From Synaphobranchus kaupii (taxonomy: Eukaryota > Chordata > Actinopteri > Anguilliformes > Synaphobranchidae): DNA of 64,000 nucleotides. Under the pieces are notes generated by a model. It was not told where the DNA came from. It saw only the letters and a program-made list of their open reading frames with translations, and searched no databases. Made by a program: the position numbers and the translations under genes. Shown here piece after piece: positions 1 through 11,856 of the stretch (the stretch's first letter is position 1; each line of letters begins with the position of its first letter). The stretch covers positions 23,469,381-23,533,380 of the forward strand of contig CM056389.1 in assembly GCA_029718625.1 (NCBI GenBank), read 5' to 3'.

Positions 1-864
1 ATCTCGACTAGAAGGAGAATATGCAGGAGAAAAAACTGGGGGTGTTGCCGAAAGAGGAGAAAAATAGCGATTGGACCGTTCTTGCCTGTCACCTCTCAGC
101 TTCTCACGCTCTCGCTCCCGATTATCGATATGGATAGCTGGGGATACCAGAGCATCGAAGGTAGCAGGTGGTTCAAGCACTGCCAGGGCATCCTTAATAG
201 GGTCGGATAACGCATTAGTGAAGAGCGAAATCAAAGGACCCTTAGACCACTGTTTCACCTGCCAGTGTTTGAAACGTGATGGCAAAACCTGCTACGGAAT
301 CGCTGCCCTGGTGGAGACGGGTTAATCGCATGGCGGCTTCCTGACCGGAGACGTCATGGTCAAAGACTAACGCCATCTCATCCATCAGCTTATCCGCATC
401 ACTCATAACGGGAGAATTGGCTCGTATAAGTCGGCTAGCCCAGGTGAGGGCGGTATCGGTGAGAAGCGAGAAAATGAACGATACATGGGCCACCTGTGAC
501 GAGAACCTACAATGCTGGGCCTTAAATAATATGATGCATTGAGTTAAAAACTTGCGACATTTGCCCGCCTCTCCGTCATAACGGAGAGGCAGCTGGAGCA
601 TAGGTTCCCTCATGGAAAAATAATCAGGCAAGGGGAGAAGAACCTTGGGAGCTGGTGCTTGTGGAACTGGAGGTGTTGAGGCGACCATGAGTTGGCGAAT
701 ACTCTCAGCTAACTCCCGGACCAGCCCTCCTGAACACGTATTTGGTTAGCTAATTGCGCTTGTTGGTCTAAAATAGCTTGCTGCTGACCCTGGAAAGCCC
801 TAATGGTTTCTTCCTGAGCAGCCATGATCTGATCCTTATCTAAGGGAGTTGCTGATCCTTCCAT
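1..864 (-). pseudogene. Sushi-like Ty3/gypsy gag, frameshifted and cut by the window edge
   Basis: This is the gag (capsid) gene of a Ty3/gypsy retrotransposon, whose product would form cytoplasmic virus-like particles. The start codon is at 864-862. An N-terminal glutamine-rich segment precedes a capsid-type domain (242-688) with the motifs LRYDGEAGKCRKFL and LLTDTALTWASRLI, closely matching the gags at 23871 and 48270. Two frameshifts are visible. One near 725 ends the first segment after QEGW, and one near 250 breaks AGETVV where the relatives read AGETGW. Past 240 the frame resumes with SDPIKDAL and an arginine/glutamate-rich stretch down to the window edge. The LTR lies just upstream at 898-1588. 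Family assignment is firm by comparison within the window. The copy is inactive. Confidence 0.85.
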
Positions 865-897
865 GTTGGCTTATGTGTACTGTAAGGGGGGTCGGGT

Positions 898-1588
898 AGG
901 AGGATCAGACGCGACCAGAATAGAATATGAGAAATTACCCACGGAAGTGAGTAATAACTCGAAAAGAAAAATATTAAGAAAGACGGGACAAAAACTTCCA
1001 AACAAACAAATGAAATGAAACGTCCTTTATAAAACAGGATGATACTCTAAACTCGAGTAGAGTTTATAATCTATAGACAGAAAATAATCTCGTAAAGTAC
1101 AGAAAACAGAAATAACCCCAATAGCTCTGGGCGAACTCGAATAACGAGCAGATGCAAACATAAAGGGAGAATAATCCTGGCGTGAGCCAAACCCACAGAA
1201 TGGGCGAACTCGCAGAATTAAGCAGCGTGAGAAAAATAAACTGGTAGCAAACCTCTAGCTTTGATAAACATCAGAGACAAAACAAGAGGCGAATAAGGAA
1301 TTCGAATAGGAATCTAACCTAACTCTAGGAACTTCAAAGACAAAAATCCAGTCCTCCGGCTATACCTTTTTTACCTGGCTTGGTGAAACATAGCAACAAA
1401 GACACACAAGCACCGGAAGGCGGAAACAGCGTGCTTATATAGCACAAAGGAAACCAGGAACAGGTGTGGCAGGTAAAGAGCGGAAGACGGGAAAACAGTG
1501 GTCGGCAAAAAAGAAACCAGAACACCAGCTCATGGCTGCAGAGAAACATAAATGCAGAGATGGAATGAATGATAGTAAAGCCATGACA
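898..1588 (-). mobile_element. LTR of the gypsy element at 1-864 (5' LTR)
   Basis: This stretch aligns almost throughout with 3338-4056 and sits directly upstream of the minus-strand gag. Read on the minus strand it begins TGTCATGGC at 1588, the usual TG start. Its inner edge is set by where the two copies stop matching, at about 898. The short leader from 897 to 865 carries a C-rich run and TTACAG like that before the gag at 23871. I could not assign the primer-binding site. The small ORFs inside are chance frames. Confidence 0.8.
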
Positions 1589-2394
1589 AATTTTCTAACT
1601 AATTCTGAACAACAAGACAACTAGCAGATGAATTGAGCTCCTACACAGCCTATAAGCCCGCGTTTCATTCTTGATGGAAAACGCATTTCCAAATGCTATC
1701 CTATGGACACTTACAAAATACTAACTTGACAATGAAAAACTAAATACAATGATACTGCAATGTTAGTATAATTAGTTAGTATAGTATAATAGTATTAGTT
1801 AGTATAATAGACCCACGATATAATGGCTAACGAAACGGGGACACAGGTTGCTAGAACACAAATCACATCACAAACAGTATACTATTGACAAAACAAGTCT
1901 TTAATCGATACATGTGAATCCTTACTTTCGTAGTTGGATTTTCCGGGGTTTTAGGGAAATATTGAGCTTTGATGCCGTCTCGTTGCGTGTCCTCCCATCT
2001 TCTCCAGCATTATGCATTCCATGACTCATTGCCATAGGTTGGTGAACAGATGAAATTTGACAAGATGTTACAAATGTATTACCTGCATATACTTGGCTAT
2101 GGAAATTATTAAAGCATTTTTAACAAGTAGCCTACTTTCATATTTTTCATGAATCATACCATTTAATCCATTTTTTTTTTTATTTGCCAACATATTTCTA
2201 AAACATAGTACATCAAAAAAGTATTGTCTACCCAACAACTCTGAAGCGGTTACTGCAAGGTTGGGTTTGTGTTAACATTTTTCCCATGTTGCACTCACTA
2301 AACGGTTTGCTATATGGGGGTATTATTGCCTCATAATTCATTATTTTTCGACAGGTGGAAAGTATGGAACACAGAGTGCCACAATGATAAATAA
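1589..2394. other. Gene-free stretch with a TTAGTATAA-type simple repeat
   Basis: No supported gene. At about 1762-1812 there is a short irregular tandem repeat built from TTAGTATAA-like units. The rest is AT-rich unique-looking sequence in which I recognise no element. Confidence 0.5.
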
Positions 2395-2640
2395 GTAAGT
2401 TAAAAAATAAATAAATAAATGTGGATATATAAAAATGAATAAATAAAATTTGGAAATAAATAAATAAATCTGGGACTGAATATAGAAATGTTAATGTATG
2501 TGCAATTAATTTAAGTTATTAAATATATATTTTTTATTTATTTTCAAAAAATGTTTTCAAATATATTCATTTATTTATTCCCATATATATTTTCCAATTT
2601 ATTTCCGTATTTACTCATTTATTTCCATATATATTTACCG
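2395..2640. repeat. AT-rich (AAAT)n block arranged as two opposing halves
   Basis: The left half (2400-2475) is rich in AAATAAATAAAT and the right half (2520-2640) in ATTTATTTATT, so the two sides are imperfect reverse complements around a centre near 2500. It adjoins the complex repeat at 2652-3250 and may be its left edge. The ORF in this stretch (2551-2736) is a low-complexity artefact. Confidence 0.55.
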
Positions 2641-2651
2641 ATTTCCCAACA

Positions 2652-3250
2652 AGCACAATCTGTCAATCAACTTGCTTTGCTCCACCCACTAAGTTCGCCA
2701 CGTTCCCACCCTTCCAACATAGAGACTAGACTGTAGAAAAGTGGTTCAGAGCTGCAGACAGCATTTCTCAATGTGAGCAAATACATTAATTGAGATTCAT
2801 CACATATTTAGAGAAACGACAGATAGATAGCTAGCTAACTTTCTCCGTTTTAGATTTAGATTTGCATCGGATGCCAGCGAACGTTGTAGGCTACATTGAA
2901 CATGTCGCTAGCTTTCCCGGGTACAAGACCACTATAAAAAAAAAATCACAGTAAAAATCTATCCGCCCGCCTTTTCTTTCAATATTGGAGAAATTTACTT
3001 CTCTACTTGCTCATAAGAAATGCTGTCAGTAACTCTGAATAGCCTACATGGAGGGTTGGAACCTGATTGACTTGGAACTAGGTGAAATTAGTGGGTGGAC
3101 CAAAGCAAGTTTACAGATTGTGCTAGCTAGTTAGCTTTCTCTATCCATCGTTTCTCTCAATATGTGAGGAATTGACGTCTCCATTAATGTATTTGCTCAC
3201 ATTGAGAAATGCTGTCTGCAGCTCTGAACCATTTTTATACAGTCTATGCT
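2652..3250. repeat. Complex inverted and tandem (fold-back) repeat
   Basis: Two blocks are arranged head to head. Block A (about 2652-2720) holds CACAATCTGT and CTCCACCCACTAA. Block B (about 2735-2800) holds GTTCAGAGCTGCAGACAGC. Their reverse complements recur as B'' (about 2985-3045, diverged), A' (about 3045-3130) and B' (about 3175-3250, nearly exact). The order is therefore A, B, core, B'', A', B': a palindrome with an extra copy of one arm. No coding potential is seen. It looks like a non-autonomous fold-back DNA element, but I cannot name a family and the ends are not sharp. Confidence 0.65.
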
Positions 3251-3337
3251 CTGAACACAGTGTTGCCAGATTTTAAAATGATAAATATGCCGAATCTTAA
3301 TAAATTTAAATTTAAGATTTAATTATAATTCTTAATA

Positions 3338-4056
3338 AGGAGAATCAGACGCGACCAGAAAAGGATTCGAAAGATTACCCAGACAAAGTGAATAATCATT
3401 AGAAAAGAAAAAATAAAGAAAGAAAGAAAAATAAAGAAACTCCCGAACAAACAAACAAAATTAAACGTCCTTTATAAAAACAGGACGATACTTGTAAACT
3501 CGAGTAGAGAGAAAAAATAATCTCGTAAAGTACCGAAAACAGAGAAAACAACCCCAATAGCTCTGGGCACCAATCGAATGGCGAGCAGATGCGAAAATAA
3601 ATGGAGATAATCCCGGCGTGAGCCAAAATAATAACAACCCACTAAACTCGCAGAAATAAGCAGAGCGAGAAAAATAAGCCGGTAACAAACCTCTAGCTCT
3701 GACAAACATCAGAGACAAAACAAAGAGGCGAATAACTAGAACACAAAAGGAAAATAAACTGAAACTAGAGTAAGGAGGAATCTAACCTAAACACTAGGAA
3801 GTTCCTGAATGATTGTCAAAGACAATAATCCAGTCTTCCGGCTATACCTTTTACCTGGCTTAGTGAACGTGGCGACAAAGACACACAAGCACCGGAAGGC
3901 GGAAACAGCATGCTTAAATAGCCCACAGGAAACCAGGAACAGGTGCGAAAGGTAATGAGCGGGAGACGGGATAAACACGGAGTGGACGGCGAAAAAGAAA
4001 CCGGAACGCCAGCTCACGGCTGCAGAGATGGAAGAAAGAATAGTCAAACCGTGACA
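3338..4056 (-). mobile_element. Second LTR of the same gypsy family (solo or truncated copy)
   Basis: It aligns over nearly its whole length with 898-1588 but has no gag beside it. On the minus strand it begins TGTCACGG at 4056 and ends near 3338 in GATTCTCC. I see no obvious matching 4-5 bp target duplication under the simplest boundaries, so the exact inner end stays open. The small ORFs here (3399-3718, 3787-4047) are not genes. Confidence 0.75.
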
Positions 4057-4489
4057 ATCGGATTACTTGACCACATGCCAAAAGTAAGTAGGCTACCTAC
4101 AATTGAATCAAATGTTCAGCAAAATTAGCTAAAATGGCAATAGTTAATAAAAAAGAAAAGTTCTTGGCAAACCATCTTTTCAGAGATCTCAGAGAGAAGT
4201 GTGTGTCAATAAAAAGGTTATGATACTACTTAACTCCATGACTACCTTTTTTGGATAAAAGTCACAAAAGAGTTAAAAGAACGATATTAGCCACTGCAAA
4301 TGATCCTGGTAGCACAGCACACAACTGCATTTGCCACTTAATGCACCCATGTATGAGCAAGACAAAAAACAAGACAAACAACGAGATCAAGATTCCAAAT
4401 AGACTAATAGATGATGAGACACCAGTGGCAGAAGTTTTGAAAGAGAAGTGTCGCAACCACTGTAACCGACATTCCCGAAATGAGAACTA
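4057..4489. other. Gene-free spacer
   Basis: AT-rich sequence with no recognised element. The ORF 4251-4565 runs into the transposon end at 4490 and shows no family motif, so I do not call it a gene. Confidence 0.4.
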
Positions 4490-4996
4490 CACTACCGGTC
4501 AAAAGTTTTGGTACATCCATAATTTTCAAGCAATCACAGATTTAAAAAAAGAAATAAAAACATAAAATGGCCACTTTCTGCAGTAATAACCGCTGAGCAT
4601 ATTCGTGCCATTTTTTTCTACAAGGGCAGTCATATGGCACTGAAAGTTCACAGCAACACTGCTGTAGAAGTTCCCACCGACATACTGCACTTGTGGGTTG
4701 CTTCTTCTTGCCCTTTCGGTCAAAAAATGCGCCACAAATTTTCTTGATTTTACTTACTCTTGGTGGGAAATGGAAATAATTTGTTCACCTGTTTATTTAG
4801 CCAAATATTGATTTTTTATGAACTAAAGAAATGAGGTCACTATCCTGTTAAATAAAAGATTATTTTTAACTTCTGCCTATTCACTTCTTACCTTGTGCCA
4901 TTTGCGGTTATTTAAAAAAGTTAAACTGCTTAAATTACACTAAAAACAGAGTAGGAAAATACAACTAAAGCGTACTCAAACTTTTGGCCAGTAGTG
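4490..4996. mobile_element. Non-autonomous Tc1/mariner-type MITE
   Basis: The left end reads CACTACCGGTCAAAAGTTTT and the right end reads as its imperfect reverse complement (CACTACTGGCCAAAAGTTT). Both ends are flanked by TA (4488-4489 and 4997-4998), the Tc1/mariner target. The 507-bp body has no transposase motif. These ends are typical of a common fish Tc1-like family, so this is a deleted, non-autonomous copy. Confidence 0.85.
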
Positions 4997-5453
4997 TACA
5001 ACACCGAAGTTCACCACAAAACAAAACCCTGGTCAATTTGCACCAATGTCTTCTGCTTCTGGACCTCCTCTCAGTTGTTTTGAGTATCCGCATTTACACA
5101 TACTTCCTGGTTGCACAACTGTATTAATATGGAAGCACATCAGACAAAAGTACACTACACAAAAATAAGTAGTGTACACAAGTGATGGTCCAGAATACAG
5201 CAAAGTAGCCACAAGCAGCCTATTGCCAAAATGATCCTTTTGGATAATAGTATTTTGTCATACAGTATTTGCATACACAAAAGCAGCATATTGGAGTCTA
5301 GTCTAGCTACTGAAGGAGCAACAGCTCAAGGCAACAGCTCAAGGCAACAGCTGTGAACTGTGGGGGAGAGAGAACTGAATGATAAGCTCAGCGAAATAAT
5401 ATCAGGCTGTACTGTACGGTACAGCTGGCGGTAGAAAACCATATAGCAAATCC
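4997..5453. other. Spacer with short CAACAGCTCAAGG tandem repeat
   Basis: No gene is recognised. At 5319-5352 a 13-bp unit (CAACAGCTCAAGG) is repeated two to three times. The region just before 5488 may be 5' untranslated sequence of the LINE that follows. Confidence 0.4.
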
Positions 5454-5487
5454 TTAAAAATCCTTAAAAAACCACTGAACCAAGAAA

Positions 5488-6149
5488 ATGGGCAAGACAG
5501 ACAGGACAGGCAAATCGAGCCAGTCCAGTCTACCGGACTTGTCAGCAATCATGGAAAGCCTTGATGGTATCAAGGTCCAACTGAACGACTTAATGAAGGA
5601 GTTCCAAAACCTCAAAGAGGAAAATGTCAAGAAAGACCAGCTGATAAAGTCTCTGACCATCAGAGTGGAGGAGCTTGAACAGCACGGGAAGCTCAATGAT
5701 GTGATCATCACAGGTCTCGAGATTAAACCCAGGAGCGAAGCAAACATGCAGTGGAAGTGCAGGTGGCAGAGTTTCTAAACTCCAAAAACATCGACATGGA
5801 TCTCGACAATGTGGATTCTTGCCATCTGCTTCCCAAGAAAAAAGTTAACGGAGGCCGTGACAACGAAACCCGGGCAGTAGTGCTGAGATTCACAAGCAGG
5901 AAACACAAAGTTGCTCTGCTGAAGCAGGGTAAAAAGCTGAAAGGATCCAACGTGTTTATCAACGAAAATCTCAGCAAAGTAAACGCTACCATCGCTTGGA
6001 AAGCTCGTCAACTGAAGAAAGGAAAAAAATTACAAAACACCTGGACGGCGAACTGTAAAGTCTATATCAAACCCAATGGGTCATCTCCAGAAAATACCAG
6101 ACCGGTGCTGATCAGGGCGTTGGAGGAGCTGGAGAAATTTGAACAGTAA
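5488..6149 (+). pseudogene. LINE ORF1 (coiled coil plus FP25K-like C-terminal domain), frameshifted
   Basis: This is the RNA-binding ORF1 protein of a non-LTR retrotransposon, which would coat the element's RNA. The first part (5488 to about 5740) begins MGKTDRTGK and has a heptad-rich coiled coil (LNDLMKEFQNL, then VEELEQHGKLNDVIITGL). A frameshift near 5740-5750 moves the frame to the ORF ending at 6149. That segment carries VVLRFTSRKHKVALL and INENLSKVN followed by a basic WTANCKVYIKPNG segment, the pattern of the FP-protein-like C-terminal domain found in several LINE ORF1s. ORF2 starts 28 bp after its stop. The protein is broken by one indel. I infer the domain name from pattern recognition. 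Confidence 0.75.
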
Positions 6150-6176
6150 GGTACGTGAAAACTACGTGAATACTCC

Positions 6177-7115
6177 ATGAACTCAGTTCAACCAAAAAGA
6201 AAAGCTTCACTGATTAAAATGAATGAATTGGTGGATAAAATTGCTGATTATGAAAAAGTGAGTATGACATCTAACCAGCATCAAAGATCAAAAGACCCGA
6301 ATGAAGAAGTTGATCTGGACAGACACTTTTATTATAATGGAATAAACAAATGTGGATATTACTTGGAAGACCAGTTCAACGAGGACATTAGCATGGATGG
6401 AAAGCTGTCAATAATCCACTTCAATAGCAGGAGTTTATACGCCAACTTTGACCAGATACAGGATTATCTATTGACATTTGCTAAAACTTTCAACATCATT
6501 GCAGTGTCAGAAACTTGGATTAACGACGAGAAATGCATGGACTTCCACCTTGAAGGGTATAATTTTGTGTGTAAGAGCAGAAGTAACAAATCTGGTGGAG
6601 GGGTTGCCCTGTTTATTGATGAGAGCATAAATTTTGAGATTCTGGAAAGCATGTCAATGGTCGTTGAAAATGTAATGGAGTGTGTAACAATTGAATTGTC
6701 AATTCTGAAAGGTAAAAAAACTGTTATATGCTGTGTTTACAGAGCACCCAGTTCAAAAATAGATTTATTCAGCAATTGCCTGGGGGAAATACTAGCAAAA
6801 ATGAAACAGAGAAATGTTTTCATGTGTGGTGACTTTATGGATCAGAAACCAGTGTCAAAAACCTTAAAAAGAATTAGAAATGAAAAGAGACTCAAAGATC
6901 TTGAACAAGATATGATGAAACAAAAGTGGAATGATTCGTCGATTTCTGTTTGTGAATCGTGCTTCCTCTCAAGTTGTGACACACACGGCTTGGGGGGAGG
7001 CATGGTTTGCAGGCAGAGGCTGATGAATTCTACACTCAGAGGTCATTCTGTATCTACTGCGGGGGTTAAGCTTTGGAACAGTTTAAATGTTGAGATTAAA
7101 TTGTCTACGAATTGA
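6177..7115 (+). pseudogene. LINE ORF2 with internal deletion: APE endonuclease joined to C-terminal tail
   Basis: The 312-residue frame begins with an apurinic-endonuclease-like domain: IIHFNSRSLYANF, AVSETWIN, SGGGVALFIDE, CCVYRAP and FMCGDF. Directly after GDF, at about residue 221, the frame runs into unrelated lysine-rich sequence and then a C-terminal LINE tail (LRGHSVSTAGVKLWNSL). The reverse transcriptase is absent. An intact ORF2 of this type is usually about 900-1000 residues, so about two thirds is missing, yet the frame stays open across the junction. The endonuclease would nick target DNA in the nucleus. Without reverse transcriptase the copy cannot move itself. The clade is probably in the CR1/Jockey group. 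Confidence 0.8.
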
Positions 7116-7483
7116 AGGTCTTCAAGCGTGGGATAAAATGGAAGATGGTAGGGGACTACCAAACATAAACAAAGTGGGTTACCATGAAATGAAAACAATG
7201 TCACAATGTGCAAAAACATTGTAAGCGGTTTTGACTTTCATGGCTGTGTTGATATGTACATTCAAATTGTGATATGAAGCTGTTGTGATATGAAACAATT
7301 TGTTTTAAACAATGTATAATGTGAACATTCAAATTTGATTTGGGAATTGGGGCGGGACCTTGATAAGCAGTTTGCTTTTTCCCATATCCCTTTTCGGCAG
7401 GTACTGTGTTTGTTCAGGGCATATTACAGAAATTGTGATGAAGTGTGACTATATGCGTGCCGAAATAAATAAATAAATAAAAG
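7116..7483 (+). mobile_element. 3' UTR and tail of the LINE starting at 5488
   Basis: After the ORF2 stop, an AT-rich 3' untranslated region includes CCCATATCCCTTTTCGGCAG and ends in a short tandem tail (GAAATAAATAAATAAATAAA, 7463-7483). Such a simple-repeat tail is typical of APE-type LINEs that lack long poly(A). It marks the element's 3' end. Confidence 0.75.
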
Positions 7484-9079
7484 ACAAACAACCATGACAA
7501 ACTACAAAATACAGTAACCGGCTGCAACAGAACTTGAAACACCACAACAATATTTTAAAATGAGCTTCAGCATGGCATCAAAGCTGGCAGCGTGCACAAA
7601 GAAGCCAAAGTGACAACAGAGAAGGGCTAGAGGATGTCACAAGTACATACAGTATGCTCCCGGGAAATCCACCACAGGTGTCTGCAATTTCAATCAAGAC
7701 TGAGCAGAAGGAAACGAGTCAGAATCAGAGGAGCGCCCTCATGGGGCAGCATACAGATAACGTTTTCTCAAATATCATTACTCTTTATTAAAGTGATGAA
7801 GGAAAATCTGTAATTTGCTTATAACCATGTTATTTATGGCTATTAAGGTATGTATTGAGCACCAATAAAGCACAAGGAATAAATTCCATTGCAATCTCGT
7901 TAAATTTCTGTCAAATCTCTTTATTCCTGTATGCTGAAAAAAAAGGTGCAGTCGAAATGGGTCCATGATGACGTAGACGTAAAACCAACATATATCAACC
8001 AATACATACTTTGATCTCATTACATAACTCCTCCCATAGTTTGAGGCGAATTAAACCGTCCTGTCCCACTAAGAAATCTTGTCTGAAGTCTGAACCAAAC
8101 GCTTGTTTTGTTTGCCCTTGAGAATAGTTGTCCGTGTTATCAGCATTTGGATTTGGAATAGCTAGTTAACTAAAGTGTTTATTTTTCCCCGCTCTCCTTA
8201 TCCCTATACCAATTTTATCCCACTCCCAATCTTTCACCTTTTTATCCATCCCTCCGTGGTGCTAGCTAGTGACATTAGCTTGCTCCTTGCACAGCTCAGC
8301 ATGGAAACAAACGAATCACTCACGTGTGGTTTTTACTTGGTGCACTGCCCATTCGTCAGATAATAATCGAAAGTAATAGATAGTTAAGATTTTGCCAAAT
8401 AAACCATGCCTTTGCAATGGTTATGTTGTATTGTTCAGTGGCTGGTTACAGTAACAAAAATAGACGAGAACCATTATCCACCGAAGTACTTAGTTGCCAT
8501 GCACGTAATTTTTGTTCGACTAGCAACTAAAATTAGTGAATGGGCCTTTAAATAAAATTAAAAAACTCGATAAAAACCTACCATTATATAATGATTTGTG
8601 TGGAACATGCATATGATGCAACGTCTCCTTGCAATTTAGCTTGCTTTAAATAGACTAACGTTAGATCAAACGGCTTAGCGTTTAAGTTAACTTAACTTTG
8701 ATTGCGAGCTTGCATGTGATATTTATCTCGTGATAGCAGCCGCACTGTGTTTTACTTTGAATTGATTGCATTAATTCCTCGCCGAGTTCGAACCTATGGT
8801 TCAAACCACAGAACTATATAAGAACAGTTCAGTGGTTCAAACATGTAGGACTGGATGACATCGATGGCACTCGGGTTGAGGGCGTGGATTTAGACCACAC
8901 CCCTACAATCCTGAGTCCTTTCAAGACTGAGTTTATTAGCTGACATTGAGATGTATATTAATATACCTATTCACATTTTCTTGAAAAGATATTTGGTGGG
9001 TGGGTGTGTAGTGGACACATCCCTCTGTGATATGTTGTGATTATTTGAATTTTTTTGAATCCCTTGACCATCACTTTAA
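7484..9079. other. Gene-free stretch with one LTR-like fragment (7590-7755)
   Basis: No supported gene. The part 7590-7755 (for example ACAGTATGCTCCCGGGAAAT and CGCCCTCATGGGGCAGCATA) matches the LTR-like unit at 41525-41705 and its copy at 40735-40835. The rest, including the ORFs 7778-8020 and 8175-8363, shows no family signature. Confidence 0.5.
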
Positions 9080-9270
9080 TGTTTATTCATACAGGCCGAA
9101 ATAAATAAGTCACATGAGGGCTTGGTAATGGTTAAGGTGACAGTTAGCCTGGTTTTCTTTATTTATATTGACCATCTTTCGAAAGAGGACCACTCAATAA
9201 TGGCAAAATTAGTGACGCTGTTTCTTCTTGAGGAAAAATGGCTTTGATCAAATTATAGAACCTTTTGTAC
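9080..9270 (+). repeat. Fragment of the olfactory-receptor duplicon left flank
   Basis: The stretch with ACAGGCCGAAAT, GGTAATGGTTA and CTGTTTCTTCTTGAGG matches 41790-41970 and, over its right part, 19235-19320. Those are the sequences just 3' of the two receptor genes, so this is a third occurrence of the duplicon edge in the same orientation. No receptor coding sequence follows it here. Confidence 0.65.
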
Positions 9271-9693
9271 GTAGAAATTTCAGGTGACTTTAGAAATCAC
9301 TATTTGTTTTGCTTTACTGCTCCTTCTAACAAGAAAAAAACATGATTACACTGCAAAGATAAAGTGCAACTACCCCATCAATGCACTGGTATTATATACA
9401 GTATTTTATACAGTTCAGAAACTGAATACCTAGAATTCTGAGTTTTTGTAGAAATATGTTTTAAGAAGTATTTTTTCCATTTAATTTACAGTAGATTAAA
9501 AATTTCAATTTAAAGTCTTTCCTTGTGTCATACAAGACATCACACATCTAAGATAAAGGATATTTAAATGTCAGGCTGAATGAATGTAAGAACCATTGGA
9601 TCACATTACTGTGGAACAGCCCTTACAAAAAAGAATAAGCCTTAGGTTTTTCTGAACTAAATCCCAGGTAGTGTATTTAAAGAGGAAAACTTA

Positions 9694-11357
9694 TGTTGTG
9701 TGAGGTAGGAGGGGCCAAACGCAGCAAGGGGGATTCATTAAACACTAGGCCACTAGGACGGGAAACCCCGTAATTAAGGGAAGGAGACAAGACAGGGAAC
9801 ACACGTACCAAAGCTACTAACCGGCTCACTGTCACACACCAATGAGTAGAAGCGTAAACGCCAGGTTTCTCAGAAAGAAAACCAAATAAGGCTAATGGAA
9901 CAAAGAACTGCTACCCTATACTTCTACAAGCTAAGTAACTCAGTAAAGTACTCCCAGGAGAGAGAAACATTTTACAGGTGAATAGAGCCGAGATCTGCGG
10001 TCCCATACCTCTATGAGCTAAGTAACTAAAGGGCCAGCAATAATAAACGCCCTGCCTCGGTAACGAGACGCATAAGAACAGGCGAGTAGCATAAAAAAGG
10101 CAAAAGGAACAGAGATCTAACGTTCCAAGTCTACTCTTAGACTCGCAGTCACACACAAACATGTCCACAACATCGCCCAGTCTTCCCTATGTACATGTAC
10201 CGAAGGACGAAACAGAACTACAGTTCTGAACAAAATCGTCAAAAGCTCCATGTACGGAGACAGGTACCGAAATTAACGAACAGGACAGGCTGCACCGGAC
10301 ATTTACCGGCTAAAAGACTTATGCGACAGGAACAGAGATCCAACATTCCACGGCTACTTCCATAAGCTCGTAGTCACACGCAGAAAACATAAAGGGGGTA
10401 AACGCCCGATCTCCCAGGAGAGAGAAACATTTTACAGGCGAGCCGCCGGTAAACCGCCGTCCCATACCTTTATTAGCAAAATGAATAACACAAGCTTAGT
10501 AGAAAATACACACCCTAGCCTCTCAGTAAAGGGGAATGTAACGAGGCGAAAGGAACAGAGAGCTAACGTTCCAAGGTTACTTTCAGAGACTCGCAGTCAC
10601 ACACAAACATGTCCACAACATCGCCCAGTCTTCCCTATAGGAAGACGTACCGAATGACGGAAAAGAACTACCAAAATCGCCAAAAGCTACATGTACGGAG
10701 ACAGGTACCCGAAGGATGAACAGGACAGGTGCACCGGCCATTTACCGGCTAAAAGACTAACGAGCTTGAATACAAAATGCACGCCCTGCCTCTCAGAATA
10801 AATAAAGCCCTACCTGTCAGTACGATAAAAACGCCCGGTCGCTTAGAAATTACTATACAAATACACCCACAAACAAACAGACACCTCTTGCTTTCACGGA
10901 AGAAAGCAGAGAGAGGAGGAAGAGACAGAGAAGGCAAAAGGTCTAGGCAATGGAAGAAAGGAAAGACCAGGAAGCGGAGACAAACAAAAGCCAAGGGGGA
11001 AAAGTCCTAATATATCCACAAAGGCAAGTCCTGCATTACTCCAATGAAACACTCTGGAGCAAAAATGGTCTCCTAAAAAACCTAGACCTAATCATACTGG
11101 CTAAGCAATCAAAGGGCAAAATAATACCACACACAAAACAATGCAAATAATGCCAGACAATACAAATTAATATCAACGCCCAGAATGGAGGAAAACATGG
11201 GCTTAAATAGCTCCAGGGTAACCACGCACAGGTGTGATGCTGAGAGAAACTCCGCAATCAAGACGTGGCGGAGCAAACATCCACTAAAAGTGCAGCGCCC
11301 TCACGTGGCTACCAAGGAAACCGACCGCAAGGGAAAAAAGGGTCACAAACCATGACA
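9694..11357 (-). mobile_element. Long solo LTR with internal subrepeats (gypsy-like)
   Basis: On the minus strand it begins TGTCATGGTTTGTGACCC at 11357 and would end in CCTCACACAACA near 9694. Within it a block with GGAACAGAG, TAACGTTCCAAG and CAGTCACACACAAACATG recurs at about 10106-10190, 10330-10390 and 10550-10640, giving three imperfect repeats about 220 bp apart. The next element start resembles the gypsy LTRs elsewhere in the window. I see no matching target duplication (ACTTA against GTACA), so the boundaries are provisional. No internal coding region remains. Confidence 0.6.
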
Positions 11358-11856
11358 GTACAAGGACTGGTTATTGTTTGTATTGACAGAGTCCGCTTTG
11401 TTCGTGTTCGTATACGTACTAGAAGTGTCATTTTGAGACCGTTTTAGCTGCCCTATAGAAGTGAATGGAGAGCGACAAATACCCTATTCTGGATTATCAC
11501 TCCAAGGGAGCACATGGCAACTAACGAACATATTGCGCCACCATTTGGACTCACGTCATGGCCAGGTAACTACACAACCCAACGTTCTACCGAAGTTCAG
11601 TTGTGCTTTAAGGCATACATTTTTTAACTTCTGTTTTGTAAGGGCTGTTCCACAGTAATGGGATCCCAGTGTTCTTACATTCTTACATTCATTCATGAAC
11701 CATGACTACATGAAAAATACCTGACATTTAAATATCCTTTATCTTAGTTGTGCCATGTCTTGTATGACACCAGGAACGATGTTGACAGGATCAATTAAAT
11801 GGAAAATATTTCTTGAAATATACTGCTACAAAATATGTTTCAGAGTAAATCTAAGG

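Noticed and set aside
10106..10640. CRISPR-like spaced repeats
   Set aside because: Only three diverged repeats of about 80 bp inside an LTR of a vertebrate genome, so not a CRISPR array.
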